Positions 37,664 through 47,986 are shown, numbered from the stretch's first letter. The stretch is DNA of 64,000 nucleotides from Pedobacter sp. ISL-64 (GCF_018613605.1 NZ_JAGGPU010000021.1:62001-126000); one strand, 5' to 3'. Notes: a model not told the origin generated them from the sequence alone. Translations and numbers: made by a program.

Positions 37664-39049
37664 ATGATCAAAAGAAGTTTAATCATAATTGGTTTTTCGT
37701 TGCTGTATAATGGAGCAATATTTGCCCAGCGAAAGGCTGGGCAAAAGCCCAACATTGTTTTTATTTTGGCCGATGACCTGGGTTATGGAGATGTTGGTGT
37801 TTACGGACAAAAACAGATCCTCACGCCCAATATCGATAAGCTGGCCAATGAAGGAACACGATTTACCGATTTTTATGCAGGTGCTCCGGTCTGTTCACCC
37901 TCACGGGGATCCATCCTTACAGGCCTCAACACGGGGCACGCTACGATTAGGGGTAATGCAACCGAACAAGGAGGGCTTGCGGGGAAAAAAGGAAAAAATG
38001 TGGTGTACCGGGCCAATCTCACCAAGGATGATTACACTATAGGAAACCTGATGCAGGATGCCGGTTATCATACTTCGCTGGTGGGAAAATGGCATGTGGA
38101 TGGATATGATTCGCTCGCTACACCTTTACAAAGGGGCTTCGATAAATTTTCGGGATGGCTGATCAATATTCCCTCAACCTACGCAAGCACTTATTGGCCT
38201 GATCATCGTTATGTGAATGGTAAGCTCCTGAAGGTAGAAGCAAATACCAATGCAAGAAAAGGCTATTATGAAACCAATATCTGTACAGATGAAGCACTGG
38301 CCTATCTGGAAACCCAAAAAGATAATAAAAAGCCTTTCTTTTTAATGTTGAACTTTAATAATCCGCATTCACCGCTGGATGTGCCAGACCAGGCCATCTA
38401 TAGGAATAAAAACTGGCCAGAAGATATGAAGACCTATGCGGCTATGGTGTATTATTTAGACCAGTCGGTAGGTAAAATAAAAGATTACCTGATTAAAAGC
38501 GGGCTATCTGAGAATACGATTGTGTTTTTTGCATCAGATAACGGCCCAAGGTCGGAGCCGACCAGTCAGTTGAAAGCGGTATCCGAATTCTTTGATTCGA
38601 ACGGTAGGCTTAAAGGGTACAAAAGGGATATGTACGATGGAGGGATCAGAATTCCGTTTATCGCATGGGCACCATTTATTAAAAATGCGCCGAAAACAAG
38701 CGATGTGCCGGGGTATTTCCCTGACATTATGCCAACTTTTGGAGAGATTGCCGGTAAAACTACTGGATTCCATACAGACGGCACTAGTATATATCCGGCT
38801 ATTAAGGGCGGCAAGGTTAAAACCGACCGCTTTCTATACTGGGAGTTTTTTGAATTCGGCTTTGAGCAGGGCGTGCGTTATGGTCGGTGGAAAGGGGTGA
38901 AAAGACATCATAAACTCGAACTTTACGACCTTAAAACGGATATTGGCGAAACCAATGATGTGGCTGCTGCCCATCCTGATATTGTGAAGAAAATTGAGGA
39001 TTATCTTTTAACCGCCAGAACAGATTCACCTTATTGGACGGTAAAATAA
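37664..39049 (+). CDS. Secreted arylsulfatase-type sulfatase (Cys type)
   Basis: 461 residues from ATG 37664, chosen because it gives a clean signal peptide (MIKRSLIIIGFSLLYNGAIFA); an in-frame ATG lies 30 bases upstream. The sulfatase fold has NIVFILADDLGYGDVG (metal-binding Asp pair) and the formylglycine signature Cys77-Ser-Pro-Ser-Arg. GKWHVDGYD and ASDNGPRSEP supply further metal and substrate residues. Cys77 must be converted to formylglycine by a maturase, which is not in this window. Closest in style to N-acetylgalactosamine-6-sulfatase / arylsulfatase A types, but the substrate is undetermined. Last gene of the SusC-SusD-sulfatase unit. Confidence 0.92.
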   Translation: MIKRSLIIIGFSLLYNGAIFAQRKAGQKPNIVFILADDLGYGDVGVYGQKQILTPNIDKLANEGTRFTDFYAGAPVCSPSRGSILTGLNTGHATIRGNATEQGGLAGKKGKNVVYRANLTKDDYTIGNLMQDAGYHTSLVGKWHVDGYDSLATPLQRGFDKFSGWLINIPSTYASTYWPDHRYVNGKLLKVEANTNARKGYYETNICTDEALAYLETQKDNKKPFFLMLNFNNPHSPLDVPDQAIYRNKNWPEDMKTYAAMVYYLDQSVGKIKDYLIKSGLSENTIVFFASDNGPRSEPTSQLKAVSEFFDSNGRLKGYKRDMYDGGIRIPFIAWAPFIKNAPKTSDVPGYFPDIMPTFGEIAGKTTGFHTDGTSIYPAIKGGKVKTDRFLYWEFFEFGFEQGVRYGRWKGVKRHHKLELYDLKTDIGETNDVAAAHPDIVKKIEDYLLTARTDSPYWTVK

Positions 39050-39109
39050 TTACAATATTTCTCACCTTTGTTGGATCGGAACTAACAGTTTATAATTAAA
39101 ATTGTTTAA

Positions 39110-39461
39110 GAGCCTGTTTAAATTTCATTATAAATTATTAGTATGTCAGTCTGAGCGTAGTCGAGGACTCGTTTTTCGGTATATTAAAAGCAATCGACTC
39201 CGCTATCATTGACAGATTCCAATAGAATAGTCGTCATCTCGACTGTAGCGCAGTCCCGAAATTTCGGGAGAGAGATCTTTGTACAAAGTTATTGAATCAA
39301 AGTTAAAAGATTTCTCCACGGCGGTCGAAATGACGATGCTTCAAGACCATTCACCTGCTTTATCAATCTATCATTCATATTGATTTTCGTGAAATATATT
39401 ACGCCTCAGTATTACAAAATATTAGATAAGTAAAATAATTGTATCAAATTTAAACAGGCTC
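39110..39461. mobile_element. MITE-like element with 16 bp terminal inverted repeats
   Basis: GAGCCTGTTTAAATTT (39110-39125) and its exact complement (39446-39461) bound a 352-base segment with no coding capacity. Both ends are flanked by TAA, a possible 3 bp target duplication as made by some IS5-family groups. It lies between the converging sulfatase and sensor-regulator genes and encloses a copy of a repeat also found at 51385-51564. Confidence 0.65.
39153..39341 (+). repeat. Dispersed repeat, copy 1
   Basis: About 189 bases that match the reverse complement of 51385-51564 over nearly the whole length, with scattered substitutions and small indels. Shared landmarks are TATATTAAAAGCAATCGACT and TCATCTCGAC. 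Inner parts can fold back, because GTCATCTCGAC and GTCGAAATGAC are near-complementary. The copy sits inside the MITE-like element. Confidence 0.75.
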
Positions 39462-39500
39462 TAAGTCTGAAGGTGAATGGAAACCATTTTTCTAGTTTGG

Positions 39501-42275
39501 CTATTGGGTTGGAGATTGGTTTCTCTTAAACTCACTTGGCCTCATGCCGTATTTCGATTTGAATACCGTCGAAAAATAATTTGGTGAGGAGAATCCGACC
39601 ATATAGGTGATTTCTGCGATTGTATACCTTTCATTGATCAATAAAAATTTTGCCTTTTTTAGTCTTCTGTTTATGATGTAATCTGTTACACTGCAATCGA
39701 GCAAGGCCTTTACTTTTCTGTATAACTGTACCCTTGAAACTCCCAGGGCTTTACTGATCTCCTCTACACTAAAGTTTTCATTGCTTAGGTTCTGCTCCAC
39801 GAGACCGGAAAAATCATTTACAAATTTTTTATCCAGGCTTTTTGAAATAGGTTGCCTGTTTCCAGAACTGATGTCGCTTGTGTAATGAGACTTTAGCAGG
39901 AGTCTGTTTTTCATCAGGTTCCGCACAGTAGCCAGTAAATACTCATAATTGAAAGGTTTTACGATATAGGCATCTGCCATACTCTCGAAACCATTGATCT
40001 GCTGTTCTACACTGCCCTGAGCGGTGAGCAGGATGATGGGGATATGGGATGTACGAATGTCGGATTTGAGCTTCTCAGTAATTTTCTTCCCCGAAACATC
40101 TGGCAGTACCACATCGCAGATAATCAGATCAGGTACCTGCTCGTAGGCAGAAGTGATCCCGCTCTCTCCGGTATTTGCGATAAATACCTCGTATTCCTCA
40201 TCAAGTTTCTCAGCCAGATAATGCAGAAGGTCTGCATTGTCTTCAATTATCAATACTGAACGTTCCTTTAATTCACGCAACAAATCATGATTCTTTTCTC
40301 TCTTGAGATGCTCTAGTTCGCTCGTATAGATTTTCGCATTTTCATAAAGTTCTTCTCTTTCCACCTGTTGGGTGTGCTTCTCTTCTTCCCGAAGGTGTGA
40401 TGACCCAAGGGGCAGGGTGACGGTAAATATAGTACCCTGCCATTTCCGGCTTTCTACGGTTAGGTCTCCATGTAAAAGATTCATCAGTTCCTTTGAAAGG
40501 GAAAGGCCCAATCCAGATCCTTTTCTTGCGTTTGAGTCTGCTTGATAAAGATGTTCAAATATATGCAGGATTTCTTCCCGATCCATTCCAGGTCCATTGT
40601 CCTCCACTTTGATAGCGATATGAGCATCGTCTTTACTCACTGTAACGTGAACCGTTCCATTGGCTGGCGTAAATTTTAGTGCGTTAGATATCAGGTTGAA
40701 AATTACCTTATCGAACATGTTCACGTCAAACCATACTGTTATATCCGATTCTTTAGTGAAAAGTCTGAGGTCTATGTTCTGTTTTTTTGCAGCGAGCTGA
40801 AAGGTCTCAATGATGTCTGCAATGAAATCTATAATATTGTTCGATGTCGATCTTATGCGCATCTTACCATACTCAATCTTCCTGTACTCAATGAGCTGGT
40901 TGATTAGGCGCAGCAGGCGAAAAACATTTTTATTGATCAGTTTTAGGTTTTTTCCTGCAAGGGTATTAATTTTTTCATTATTAAGCAGATCTTCCAGGGG
41001 AGAGAGTATCAGGGTAAGGGGGGTGCGGAATTCATGAGATATATTAGTGAAGAAGTTCAGTTTGGCTTCTGTTGCTTCTTTAGCCTTTTCAGACATCTCA
41101 ATAAGCTTATTGCGCTGATTAAGGATTTCTAGGTTATTCGCCTCCAGGTTTTTGTTGATCTTCCTGTTTTCCAGTAGGGAGAAAAAAGCCAGCCCCCCGA
41201 AAACCACAGAGAGCACCAGGGTAACCACCGTGATGTTTAATGTAAGCTGTTGGTTGTCGAACAAAGAACGTTGTTCAGCCAGGAGTGATTGTTGCCGTTC
41301 GATATCTCTCTGCTGGCTGCTAAATTTGTTCCACTGCAGTTTCATGAGCTGAACATTCGATGAATCTATGACCACAGACTGAAGGATATTTTCTTTGAGG
41401 ATGGATTCTTTTCCGAGGATACGGAATGCTGTGGAAATTGCCTCTTTGCCTCCCGTTGGATAAAGCATGCTGGCATCTATCACTTTGCCATCAATCATCT
41501 GGAGGCCACCCCCTTGTCCAGGTAGCGCATCTATACCTATAATGGCCACTTTCCTTTTTATTCCGAGTTTATCCAGCGCTTCCCTGGCTGCAGAAGCCAT
41601 CTGGTCATTGTGAGCAAAAATTAGGTCCGTGGTACGCAATGTCTCCTTCATTTTCAGCAGTTCATCAATAGCGTGCGATTTTAACCAATCGCCATAGATC
41701 TGATTCGAAATTCTAATATTAGCGGATTTTTGGAGCCCTTCGGCAAATCCCCTCTGGCGCTCTATTGTGGGAGAGGAGCCGGGAAGTCCCATGATTTCCA
41801 TAATATTTCCTTTCCCTTTAAGCAGACCGGATACATATTGCCCGGCCATCTTGCCAATCTGGTAGTTGTCTGCACCGACATAAGCGGTATAAGCCGAAGA
41901 TGATGTTTTCCTATCGATAATAACCACAGGAATGCCACTATTATAAGCCTGTTCAACGATTGGAGTGAGTGGCCTGGCCTCGTTAGGAGATATAATCAAC
42001 AGGTCAATATCCATTTTTAATAGTTCGCCTACCTGTGAGATTTGTTTTCTATTGCTGTTGTTTGCATCTCTATATACCAATGTGGCGCCCGGATGTAACG
42101 AAAGCTCCATTTTCATCTCTTCCAGCATGGTTCTACGCCACAGATCTGAGCCAACGCATTGTGAAAATCCTATAACATATTTTGCTTCCTTTTTCTTGTC
42201 GCTACAGCCACAAAGAATAGCCGTTAGGATGACCAGTATAAGTATCCTATGAAGGAAGTGAAGTCTTGCGGTCAT
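39501..42275 (-). CDS. Hybrid two-component sensor-regulator with periplasmic sugar-binding domain
   Basis: 924 residues from ATG 42275; ATGs at 42284 and 42308 are alternatives. An N-terminal signal or anchor has lipobox-like LCGC. A LacI/RbsB-type periplasmic-binding domain covers about 35-320 (YVIGFSQCVGSDLWRRTM, VVIIDRKTSSSAYTAYVGAD, LIFAHNDQMASAAREAL). A membrane helix is at about 340-365. HisKA has His414 in NISHEFRTP; HATPase has NALKFTPANG, DNGPGMD and GSGLGLSLSKE. The receiver has Asp721 in ICDVVLPD, and an AraC-type helix-turn-helix ends the protein. This is the architecture of B. thetaiotaomicron BT1754, the fructose-sensing regulator. It faces the fructan genes and is very likely their activator. 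Confidence 0.92.
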   Translation of the reverse strand: MTARLHFLHRILILVILTAILCGCSDKKKEAKYVIGFSQCVGSDLWRRTMLEEMKMELSLHPGATLVYRDANNSNRKQISQVGELLKMDIDLLIISPNEARPLTPIVEQAYNSGIPVVIIDRKTSSSAYTAYVGADNYQIGKMAGQYVSGLLKGKGNIMEIMGLPGSSPTIERQRGFAEGLQKSANIRISNQIYGDWLKSHAIDELLKMKETLRTTDLIFAHNDQMASAAREALDKLGIKRKVAIIGIDALPGQGGGLQMIDGKVIDASMLYPTGGKEAISTAFRILGKESILKENILQSVVIDSSNVQLMKLQWNKFSSQQRDIERQQSLLAEQRSLFDNQQLTLNITVVTLVLSVVFGGLAFFSLLENRKINKNLEANNLEILNQRNKLIEMSEKAKEATEAKLNFFTNISHEFRTPLTLILSPLEDLLNNEKINTLAGKNLKLINKNVFRLLRLINQLIEYRKIEYGKMRIRSTSNNIIDFIADIIETFQLAAKKQNIDLRLFTKESDITVWFDVNMFDKVIFNLISNALKFTPANGTVHVTVSKDDAHIAIKVEDNGPGMDREEILHIFEHLYQADSNARKGSGLGLSLSKELMNLLHGDLTVESRKWQGTIFTVTLPLGSSHLREEEKHTQQVEREELYENAKIYTSELEHLKREKNHDLLRELKERSVLIIEDNADLLHYLAEKLDEEYEVFIANTGESGITSAYEQVPDLIICDVVLPDVSGKKITEKLKSDIRTSHIPIILLTAQGSVEQQINGFESMADAYIVKPFNYEYLLATVRNLMKNRLLLKSHYTSDISSGNRQPISKSLDKKFVNDFSGLVEQNLSNENFSVEEISKALGVSRVQLYRKVKALLDCSVTDYIINRRLKKAKFLLINERYTIAEITYMVGFSSPNYFSTVFKSKYGMRPSEFKRNQSPTQ

Positions 42276-42611
42276 ATTTATCATTTTAATAAGGGCAGTG
42301 CCTGGCACCGGTTGTATCTGGTTAGGATCCTGTTTGTAAGAAAATAATTCTAAAGATAATCAAATTTGAAACTTTAAGGAATTGGCACTCGGCTGCGAGT
42401 GGGAGGATGAAAGGTGCAGATGCATCAAAACCTTAATATTGATGTTTCAAAAGTGTAACCACATCAGGTCAGGTAAAAATAATAAATTTTAATTGACTGT
42501 TAGTCAGTTCTTTATGTAATGTGTCAAGATTGTATTCTTTTGGAACAGATTTGTTATCCTCCCTTCCAGTTTTTGACCAACTTGCAATCCTCAACCAATA
42601 AATAAACCCTT
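42276..42611. promoter_or_regulatory. Divergent control region of the fructan locus
   Basis: 336 bases between the sensor gene and the symporter gene. Two interrupted palindromes stand out: CACTCG-GCTG-CGAGTG (42386-42401) and TGACT-GTT-AGTCA (42494-42506). Either could be a site for the AraC-type domain of the sensor or for another regulator. No sequence matching TTTG-N20-TAnnTTTG was found on either strand, which fits activator-dependent transcription. Confidence 0.45.
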
Positions 42612-43943
42612 ATGAAAAAACATTCCGTCCTGGCTTGGTCCATGGTCGTAGCCCTAGGCGGCTTTCTGTTTGGATTCGATACAGCCGTAATATCAGGTGC
42701 TGAAAAATCCATTCAACAGTTTTGGAACCTGTCAGCATTTTCGCATGGACTTACCATATCTATTGCACTTATCGGTACGGTAATCGGCTCTCTGGTAGGA
42801 TCCCGCCCATCTGATTATTTCGGGAGAAAAAATACACTTTATTTCGTAGCTGCAGCATATCTACTTTCCTCACTTGGTACCGCGCTGGCAGATAATTGGT
42901 ATATCTTTTTAGCATTCCGCTTTTTGGGTGGTTTAGGTGTGGGGATATCTTCCGTTACTGCACCCATTTATATTTCAGAGGTGTCTCCGGCACATAGAAG
43001 GGGCCGGCTTGTAGGGCTTTTCCAGTTCAATGTTGTACTGGGAATATTGATCTCCTATCTTTCAAACTATTTGCTAAGCCAGGGAGGAGAGGCATCCTGG
43101 AGATGGATGCTTGGTGTTCAGGCATTTCCATCCATAATATTCCTTGTGCTAATCTACTTTATTCCTGAAAGTCCAAGATGGCTTATACTTAAGCGTGGTG
43201 CGTACGATAAAGCATTGGAAATCCTACGCATTATAAATCCATTAAACTGCGATGATGAGCTGGCCGCGATACAGAAATCCGGTCAGGATATGCAGCGAGA
43301 TAAATCTTCGGATGGACTTTTTTCAGGAAAGTACAACAGGCCTATTATCCTGGCCGTACTGTTTGCCTTCTTCAATCAGGTATCTGGCATAAATGCCATT
43401 ATCTATTATGCACCAAGAATTTTTGAAATGGCAGGGCTTGGTGCGCATTCTTCGCTTTTATCAACTGTTGGTATCGGAATGGTCAATTTTATATTTACGC
43501 TTCTTGCGATCAATATTATAGATAAAGTTGGGAGAAAAACACTGATGCTGATCGGCTCTTTCGGACTGATTATTTCTCTTGGACTTGTTGCAGTTGCATT
43601 TCTGGGTGGTTCATCCGGCGGGTTTGAAATCCCGATTTATGTAATGCTCTTTATTGCTTTTTTTGCTTTTTCGCAGGGGGCGGTTATCTGGGTATTCATT
43701 TCAGAGATTTTCCCAAATCAGGTCAGGGCAAAGGGGCAAACACTCGGCAGTTCTACCCATTGGGTTATGGCAGCACTGATTGCATTCTGCTTTCCTTATC
43801 TGGCGGAGTCTTTTGGAGGCGCAAACATATTTTTCTTTTTCTGTGCCATGATGGTATTGCAACTGGTATTCGTTTGGAAGATGATGCCTGAGACAAAGGG
43901 GAAATCTCTGGAGCAGATAGAGACTGGAATTGTAATGCACTAA
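42612..43943 (+). CDS. MFS sugar/H+ symporter (sugar porter family)
   Basis: 443 residues with 12 predicted membrane helices. Sugar-porter signatures: RFLGGLGVGISSVTAPIYIS with EVSPAHRRGR, then PESPRWL, NQVSGINAIIYYAPRIFE, DKVGRKTLM, and the closing PETKGKSLEQIE. It probably imports fructose across the inner membrane, since it is followed 21 bases later by a fructokinase and lies in a fructan locus; in B. thetaiotaomicron BT1758 holds the same place. First gene of the + strand operon. Confidence 0.92.
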   Translation: MKKHSVLAWSMVVALGGFLFGFDTAVISGAEKSIQQFWNLSAFSHGLTISIALIGTVIGSLVGSRPSDYFGRKNTLYFVAAAYLLSSLGTALADNWYIFLAFRFLGGLGVGISSVTAPIYISEVSPAHRRGRLVGLFQFNVVLGILISYLSNYLLSQGGEASWRWMLGVQAFPSIIFLVLIYFIPESPRWLILKRGAYDKALEILRIINPLNCDDELAAIQKSGQDMQRDKSSDGLFSGKYNRPIILAVLFAFFNQVSGINAIIYYAPRIFEMAGLGAHSSLLSTVGIGMVNFIFTLLAINIIDKVGRKTLMLIGSFGLIISLGLVAVAFLGGSSGGFEIPIYVMLFIAFFAFSQGAVIWVFISEIFPNQVRAKGQTLGSSTHWVMAALIAFCFPYLAESFGGANIFFFFCAMMVLQLVFVWKMMPETKGKSLEQIETGIVMH

Positions 43944-43964
43944 ATAAAAAAGAAAGATAAGAAT

Positions 43965-44855
43965 ATGATCACACCTGCTATATGCTTTGGCGAAATATTA
44001 TGGGATGTTCTGCCTGATGGGCGCATGCCAGGTGGTGCGCCGTTAAATGTTGCCTATCACCTCAATAAGCTTGGCCTGTCCAGCAGTATCATCAGTAAAA
44101 TCGGAGATGATGAAAATGGAGTGAAACTGGAGCGTTTGCTTGATGGTTGGCAAATTAACAAGAGCCTCCTTCAACGCGATACGATTCACCCTACCAGTGA
44201 AGTGATTGCCCGTGTGGGTAGTAGAAATGAGGTTTCTTATGAAATCGTGTTTCCTGTGGCATGGGATTTTATCGATCACCAGTCCATGATCGATAGCGCA
44301 CTGAAGTCATCCACATATTTTGTGTACGGAAGCCTGGCCTCCAGAAATCTACTTTCCAGAGAGACGCTGTTCAAATTCCTGGAAAGCGATGCGATAAAGG
44401 TATTTGATATCAATCTCCGTCCTCCTTTCTTTGATAAGAGCCTTTTGGCAAATCTGATGGAACGGGCAGATATCATAAAATTTAACGAGTCGGAGCTACA
44501 CATGGCCCAGATCCTTTTCGGGGGAAGGTTCATAAATGAAAAAGAGCAGGTCCGTTTTATACAGGAACGCTTCAGTATTCCAGAGGTAATCGTAACTAAA
44601 GGGGAATTTGGGGCTTCCTATTATAGAATGGATCAATCCTACCATGCCTGGGGATCCGAGGTTAAGGTTAACGATACCATTGGGAGTGGAGATTCATTTC
44701 TTGCAGCCTTCATTGCCAGCCATCAATTGGGGCTGGCACCAAAAACCATTATAAAAAATGCGATCGGAATGGGCGCTTTTATCGCCACCAAAAAGGGAGG
44801 CTGTCCGGAATATGAAATTGAAGAATACAAAAAGTTTATTGACGAAATATTTTAA
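43965..44855 (+). CDS. Fructokinase (PfkB/ribokinase family)
   Basis: 296 residues. PfkB features: PGGAPLNVAYHLNKLG near residues 21-37, KFNESELHMA, VIVTKGEFGASYY, and the catalytic segment DTIGSGDSFLAAF with Asp243 as the base. The reaction is probably ATP-dependent phosphorylation of fructose to fructose 6-phosphate, as inferred from the symporter and GH32 neighbours. The family also contains ribokinase and other sugar kinases, so specificity rests on context. SusC starts 32 bases downstream. Confidence 0.9.
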   Translation: MITPAICFGEILWDVLPDGRMPGGAPLNVAYHLNKLGLSSSIISKIGDDENGVKLERLLDGWQINKSLLQRDTIHPTSEVIARVGSRNEVSYEIVFPVAWDFIDHQSMIDSALKSSTYFVYGSLASRNLLSRETLFKFLESDAIKVFDINLRPPFFDKSLLANLMERADIIKFNESELHMAQILFGGRFINEKEQVRFIQERFSIPEVIVTKGEFGASYYRMDQSYHAWGSEVKVNDTIGSGDSFLAAFIASHQLGLAPKTIIKNAIGMGAFIATKKGGCPEYEIEEYKKFIDEIF

Positions 44856-44887
44856 CTAAACATAATACTAACCAAATCTGAATTTTT

Positions 44888-47800
44888 ATGAGAAAAATTT
44901 TCCTTACCTGGCTTTTTGCCTGTATGGTAACGGGCCTGGCATTTGGCCAGACCAGGGTAATCAGTGGCGTTGTCACCGACAATGAATCCATCCCTCTGGA
45001 GGCTGTAACCGTAGTGATCGTAGGTACCCAAAAAACGGTAACCACAGATACTAATGGTAGTTTTAAAATTGAAGCTTCTGCTGGTCAGTCGCTTAGGTTC
45101 ATTTATATTGGAGCTGAACCATTAACCATTCCCATTACCGCAGAATCGGCCAATCTTAAGGTCAAACTCGACATTGCGATCAATAAGCTCAACGAGATCG
45201 TGGTTACGGGTTATCAGAAGGAACGCAAGAAAGACATCACCGGAGCAGTCAATGTAGTTGATGTTTCAAAGATCAGGGATATCCCTTCTGGTAATGCTGT
45301 AAAGTCTCTTCAGGGAAGGGTTCCAGGGGTGCTGATTACCACCGACGGTTCTCCAACCGGTCAGGCAACGGTAAGAATCCGTGGCATTGGAACCCTGGGC
45401 AATAACGACCCGCTTTATGTAATCGATGGAGTGCCAACCAAAAATGGGTTGGAACAGTTAAACCAGAACGACATTGAATCTATTCAGGTGCTTAAAGATG
45501 CGTCTTCGGCTACTATTTATGGCTCACGTGCAGCAAATGGGGTAATCATCATCACTACAAAAAAAGCCAAAAAAGGTTATTCAAAGATCGATTTCAATGC
45601 CTCGACATCCATTCAGAATTACGCCACCAAACTTAAAACGCTTAATGCCGAGGAAAGAGGCCGTGCCTACTGGCAGGCGGCGGTAAACGATAAAGCCAAC
45701 CCCAATAATAACCAGATCTATCAATATGACTGGAACAATAACTTTAACAATCCAGTGCTTAACCGTGTGATCTTTCCGGAGTACATCGATGCGGCAAAGA
45801 CCATGAAGCCTGCAGATACTTACTGGTTTGATGAGATTGCACAAAATTCGATTATCCAGTCCTATGACGCAGCCCTTTCCAATGGCGGTGAAAAGGGAAA
45901 CAGTCTTTTTTCGGTGGGTTATTATGATAATAAGGGTATCGTAAAAGAGTCAAGAAGCCGGAAATATACGGCTAGATTCAATTCTGATTACAATTATCTA
46001 GACGGCAAGTTAAAGATCGGGGAGAATTTTTCAGCAAGCTACATTAAGAATGCCCAGATCCCGACAAGCGATATCCTTTTTGCCTCGCTCGTACAGCAGC
46101 CTATTGTGCCGGTACATACCACAAGCGGAGGCTGGGGAGGCCCTGCAGCAGGAATGACCGATAGACAGAACCCAGTTAGATTAATAGAAGACAATAAGCA
46201 GAATAGTTACAATTTTTATAGGTTCTTTGGAAATGCATACGCAGATTACCAGATCATTCCTGGACTGAACTTTAGGACAAATTTCGGTATAGACTATAAC
46301 GGTAGCTATCAGCGCCTGTTAAAGAAATCGTATGTTTCGGGCTTTTTGGCAGATCCTGCAAACCAGGTGAGCAATTCACAGACCTATCAGGGTAATGTCA
46401 TCTGGCAGAATACCCTTAACTATAAGGTTACCAAGGATAAACATAACCTGGAAATACTCGCCGGTCAGGAATACATAAAGAACATCAGTCAAGAGTTTTC
46501 TGCAAGCAGACAAGGGCTGGCGCTGGAAAATATTGATTATGCCTACCTTAACGTAGGTAGCACAAACACCCTCAACGGGGGAAGTGGGGCAGGAAACAAA
46601 TTGCTGTCTTACTTCGGTAAGGTCAACTACAGCTACAACGACCGTTATATCGCTTCAGTAACCTTAAGGAGAGACGGCTCTTCGCGTTTTGGTAAAGATA
46701 ACCGATACGGTACTTTCCCTGCTTTCTCACTTGGTTGGAGGATGAGCGAAGAAAAGTTTATAAAGGATCTGGGTCTGTTTTCTGATCTGAAGCTTAGGTA
46801 CGGCTGGGGCCGGTCTGGTAATCAGGAAATCCCCAACAATGCTACTAGCTCGCTATACTCTGCTATTTACGGGACGGACCCGACATGGGACTTTGATAAA
46901 GGTACTGCCTATGATATCACAGGTTCAGGAACAGGTCAGCTGCCTTCTGGCTTTGCTTTTATCCAACAGGGCAACGACAACCTGAAATGGGAATCGCTAA
47001 GAGAGTCGAATTTTGGTTTAGACTTTGGTTTATGGAACAATAAGCTTACCGGTTCTGTAGATTATTTTATTAAGAAAACCTCAGATATTCTAATCAGTCC
47101 CGCTTACCTGGCTGTACTTGGAGATGGAGGAAACAGGTACAGTAATGGGGCTTCCCTCCAGAACAAAGGGCTTGATGCGATTCTTACCTATGAAGATAAG
47201 ATTGGTGATGATTTTAGCTTCAGCCTGACGGGTAACTTTTCGCTCTACAGGAACAAGGTGACTTATCTGCCTAAAGATGTACTGGCTTCCTATCCCGGCA
47301 ATGGTACGGATAAAAACGTACTCGGAAGGCCCATAAACTCCTACTTTGGATATGTTGCCGATGGCCTCTTTACTTCACAGGCAGAAGTGGATGCTTATGC
47401 CAGCCAGCCTGGAAAAGGATTAGGCAGGATTAAATATAAAGATTTAAACAATGATGGAGTGATTAACGATCTGGACCGCGACTTTATAGGCGACAATAGT
47501 CCTAAGTTCACTTATGGACTGAATGTTTCCCTTGGTTATAAAAACTTCGATATGAGTTTTTTCCTACAGGCCATCAATGTGGACGTGGTGAATGATTTTA
47601 AGACTTATACCGATTTTTCTTCGCTTTGGACAGGTACGAACTGGGGCAGCAGGACGCTTGATGCGTGGAGCCCTTCAAATCCAGGCTCTACCATTCCAGC
47701 ACTGACTCTTGTAGACCGCAATAATGAAGGAAGGTTCTCAACTTATTTTATTGAAAACGGATCTTACCTCAAGCTGCGCAACCTGCAGGTTGGTTATAAT

Positions 47801-47968
47801 CTTAAAAAGGCACTGAATATGAAAATACAGAACTTCAGGATATTCGTTCAGGGCAGTAACCTGTTTACCATAAAGAGCAAATCTTTTACTGGTACTGATC
47901 CTGAGATTCCCAATTATGGATTCCCTGTGCCGATTGTTGGTACCCTTGGGGTAAATATTACATTGTAA
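44888..47968 (+). CDS. SusC-type TonB-dependent receptor (fructan locus)
   Basis: 1026 residues. Signal peptide ends at LAFGQ (about 21). A carboxypeptidase-regulatory-like domain (about 25-95) is followed directly by NEIVVTGYQKERKKDITGAV (from 102), the plug with VLKDASSATIYGSRAANGVI, and the barrel. There is no STN domain, consistent with control by the hybrid sensor rather than FecR/ECF. SusD follows after 18 bases. It is expected to import fructo-oligosaccharides (inference from neighbours). Confidence 0.95.
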   Translation: MRKIFLTWLFACMVTGLAFGQTRVISGVVTDNESIPLEAVTVVIVGTQKTVTTDTNGSFKIEASAGQSLRFIYIGAEPLTIPITAESANLKVKLDIAINKLNEIVVTGYQKERKKDITGAVNVVDVSKIRDIPSGNAVKSLQGRVPGVLITTDGSPTGQATVRIRGIGTLGNNDPLYVIDGVPTKNGLEQLNQNDIESIQVLKDASSATIYGSRAANGVIIITTKKAKKGYSKIDFNASTSIQNYATKLKTLNAEERGRAYWQAAVNDKANPNNNQIYQYDWNNNFNNPVLNRVIFPEYIDAAKTMKPADTYWFDEIAQNSIIQSYDAALSNGGEKGNSLFSVGYYDNKGIVKESRSRKYTARFNSDYNYLDGKLKIGENFSASYIKNAQIPTSDILFASLVQQPIVPVHTTSGGWGGPAAGMTDRQNPVRLIEDNKQNSYNFYRFFGNAYADYQIIPGLNFRTNFGIDYNGSYQRLLKKSYVSGFLADPANQVSNSQTYQGNVIWQNTLNYKVTKDKHNLEILAGQEYIKNISQEFSASRQGLALENIDYAYLNVGSTNTLNGGSGAGNKLLSYFGKVNYSYNDRYIASVTLRRDGSSRFGKDNRYGTFPAFSLGWRMSEEKFIKDLGLFSDLKLRYGWGRSGNQEIPNNATSSLYSAIYGTDPTWDFDKGTAYDITGSGTGQLPSGFAFIQQGNDNLKWESLRESNFGLDFGLWNNKLTGSVDYFIKKTSDILISPAYLAVLGDGGNRYSNGASLQNKGLDAILTYEDKIGDDFSFSLTGNFSLYRNKVTYLPKDVLASYPGNGTDKNVLGRPINSYFGYVADGLFTSQAEVDAYASQPGKGLGRIKYKDLNNDGVINDLDRDFIGDNSPKFTYGLNVSLGYKNFDMSFFLQAINVDVVNDFKTYTDFSSLWTGTNWGSRTLDAWSPSNPGSTIPALTLVDRNNEGRFSTYFIENGSYLKLRNLQVGYNLKKALNMKIQNFRIFVQGSNLFTIKSKSFTGTDPEIPNYGFPVPIVGTLGVNITL

Positions 47969-47986
47969 AATTAGATATATCAAAAG

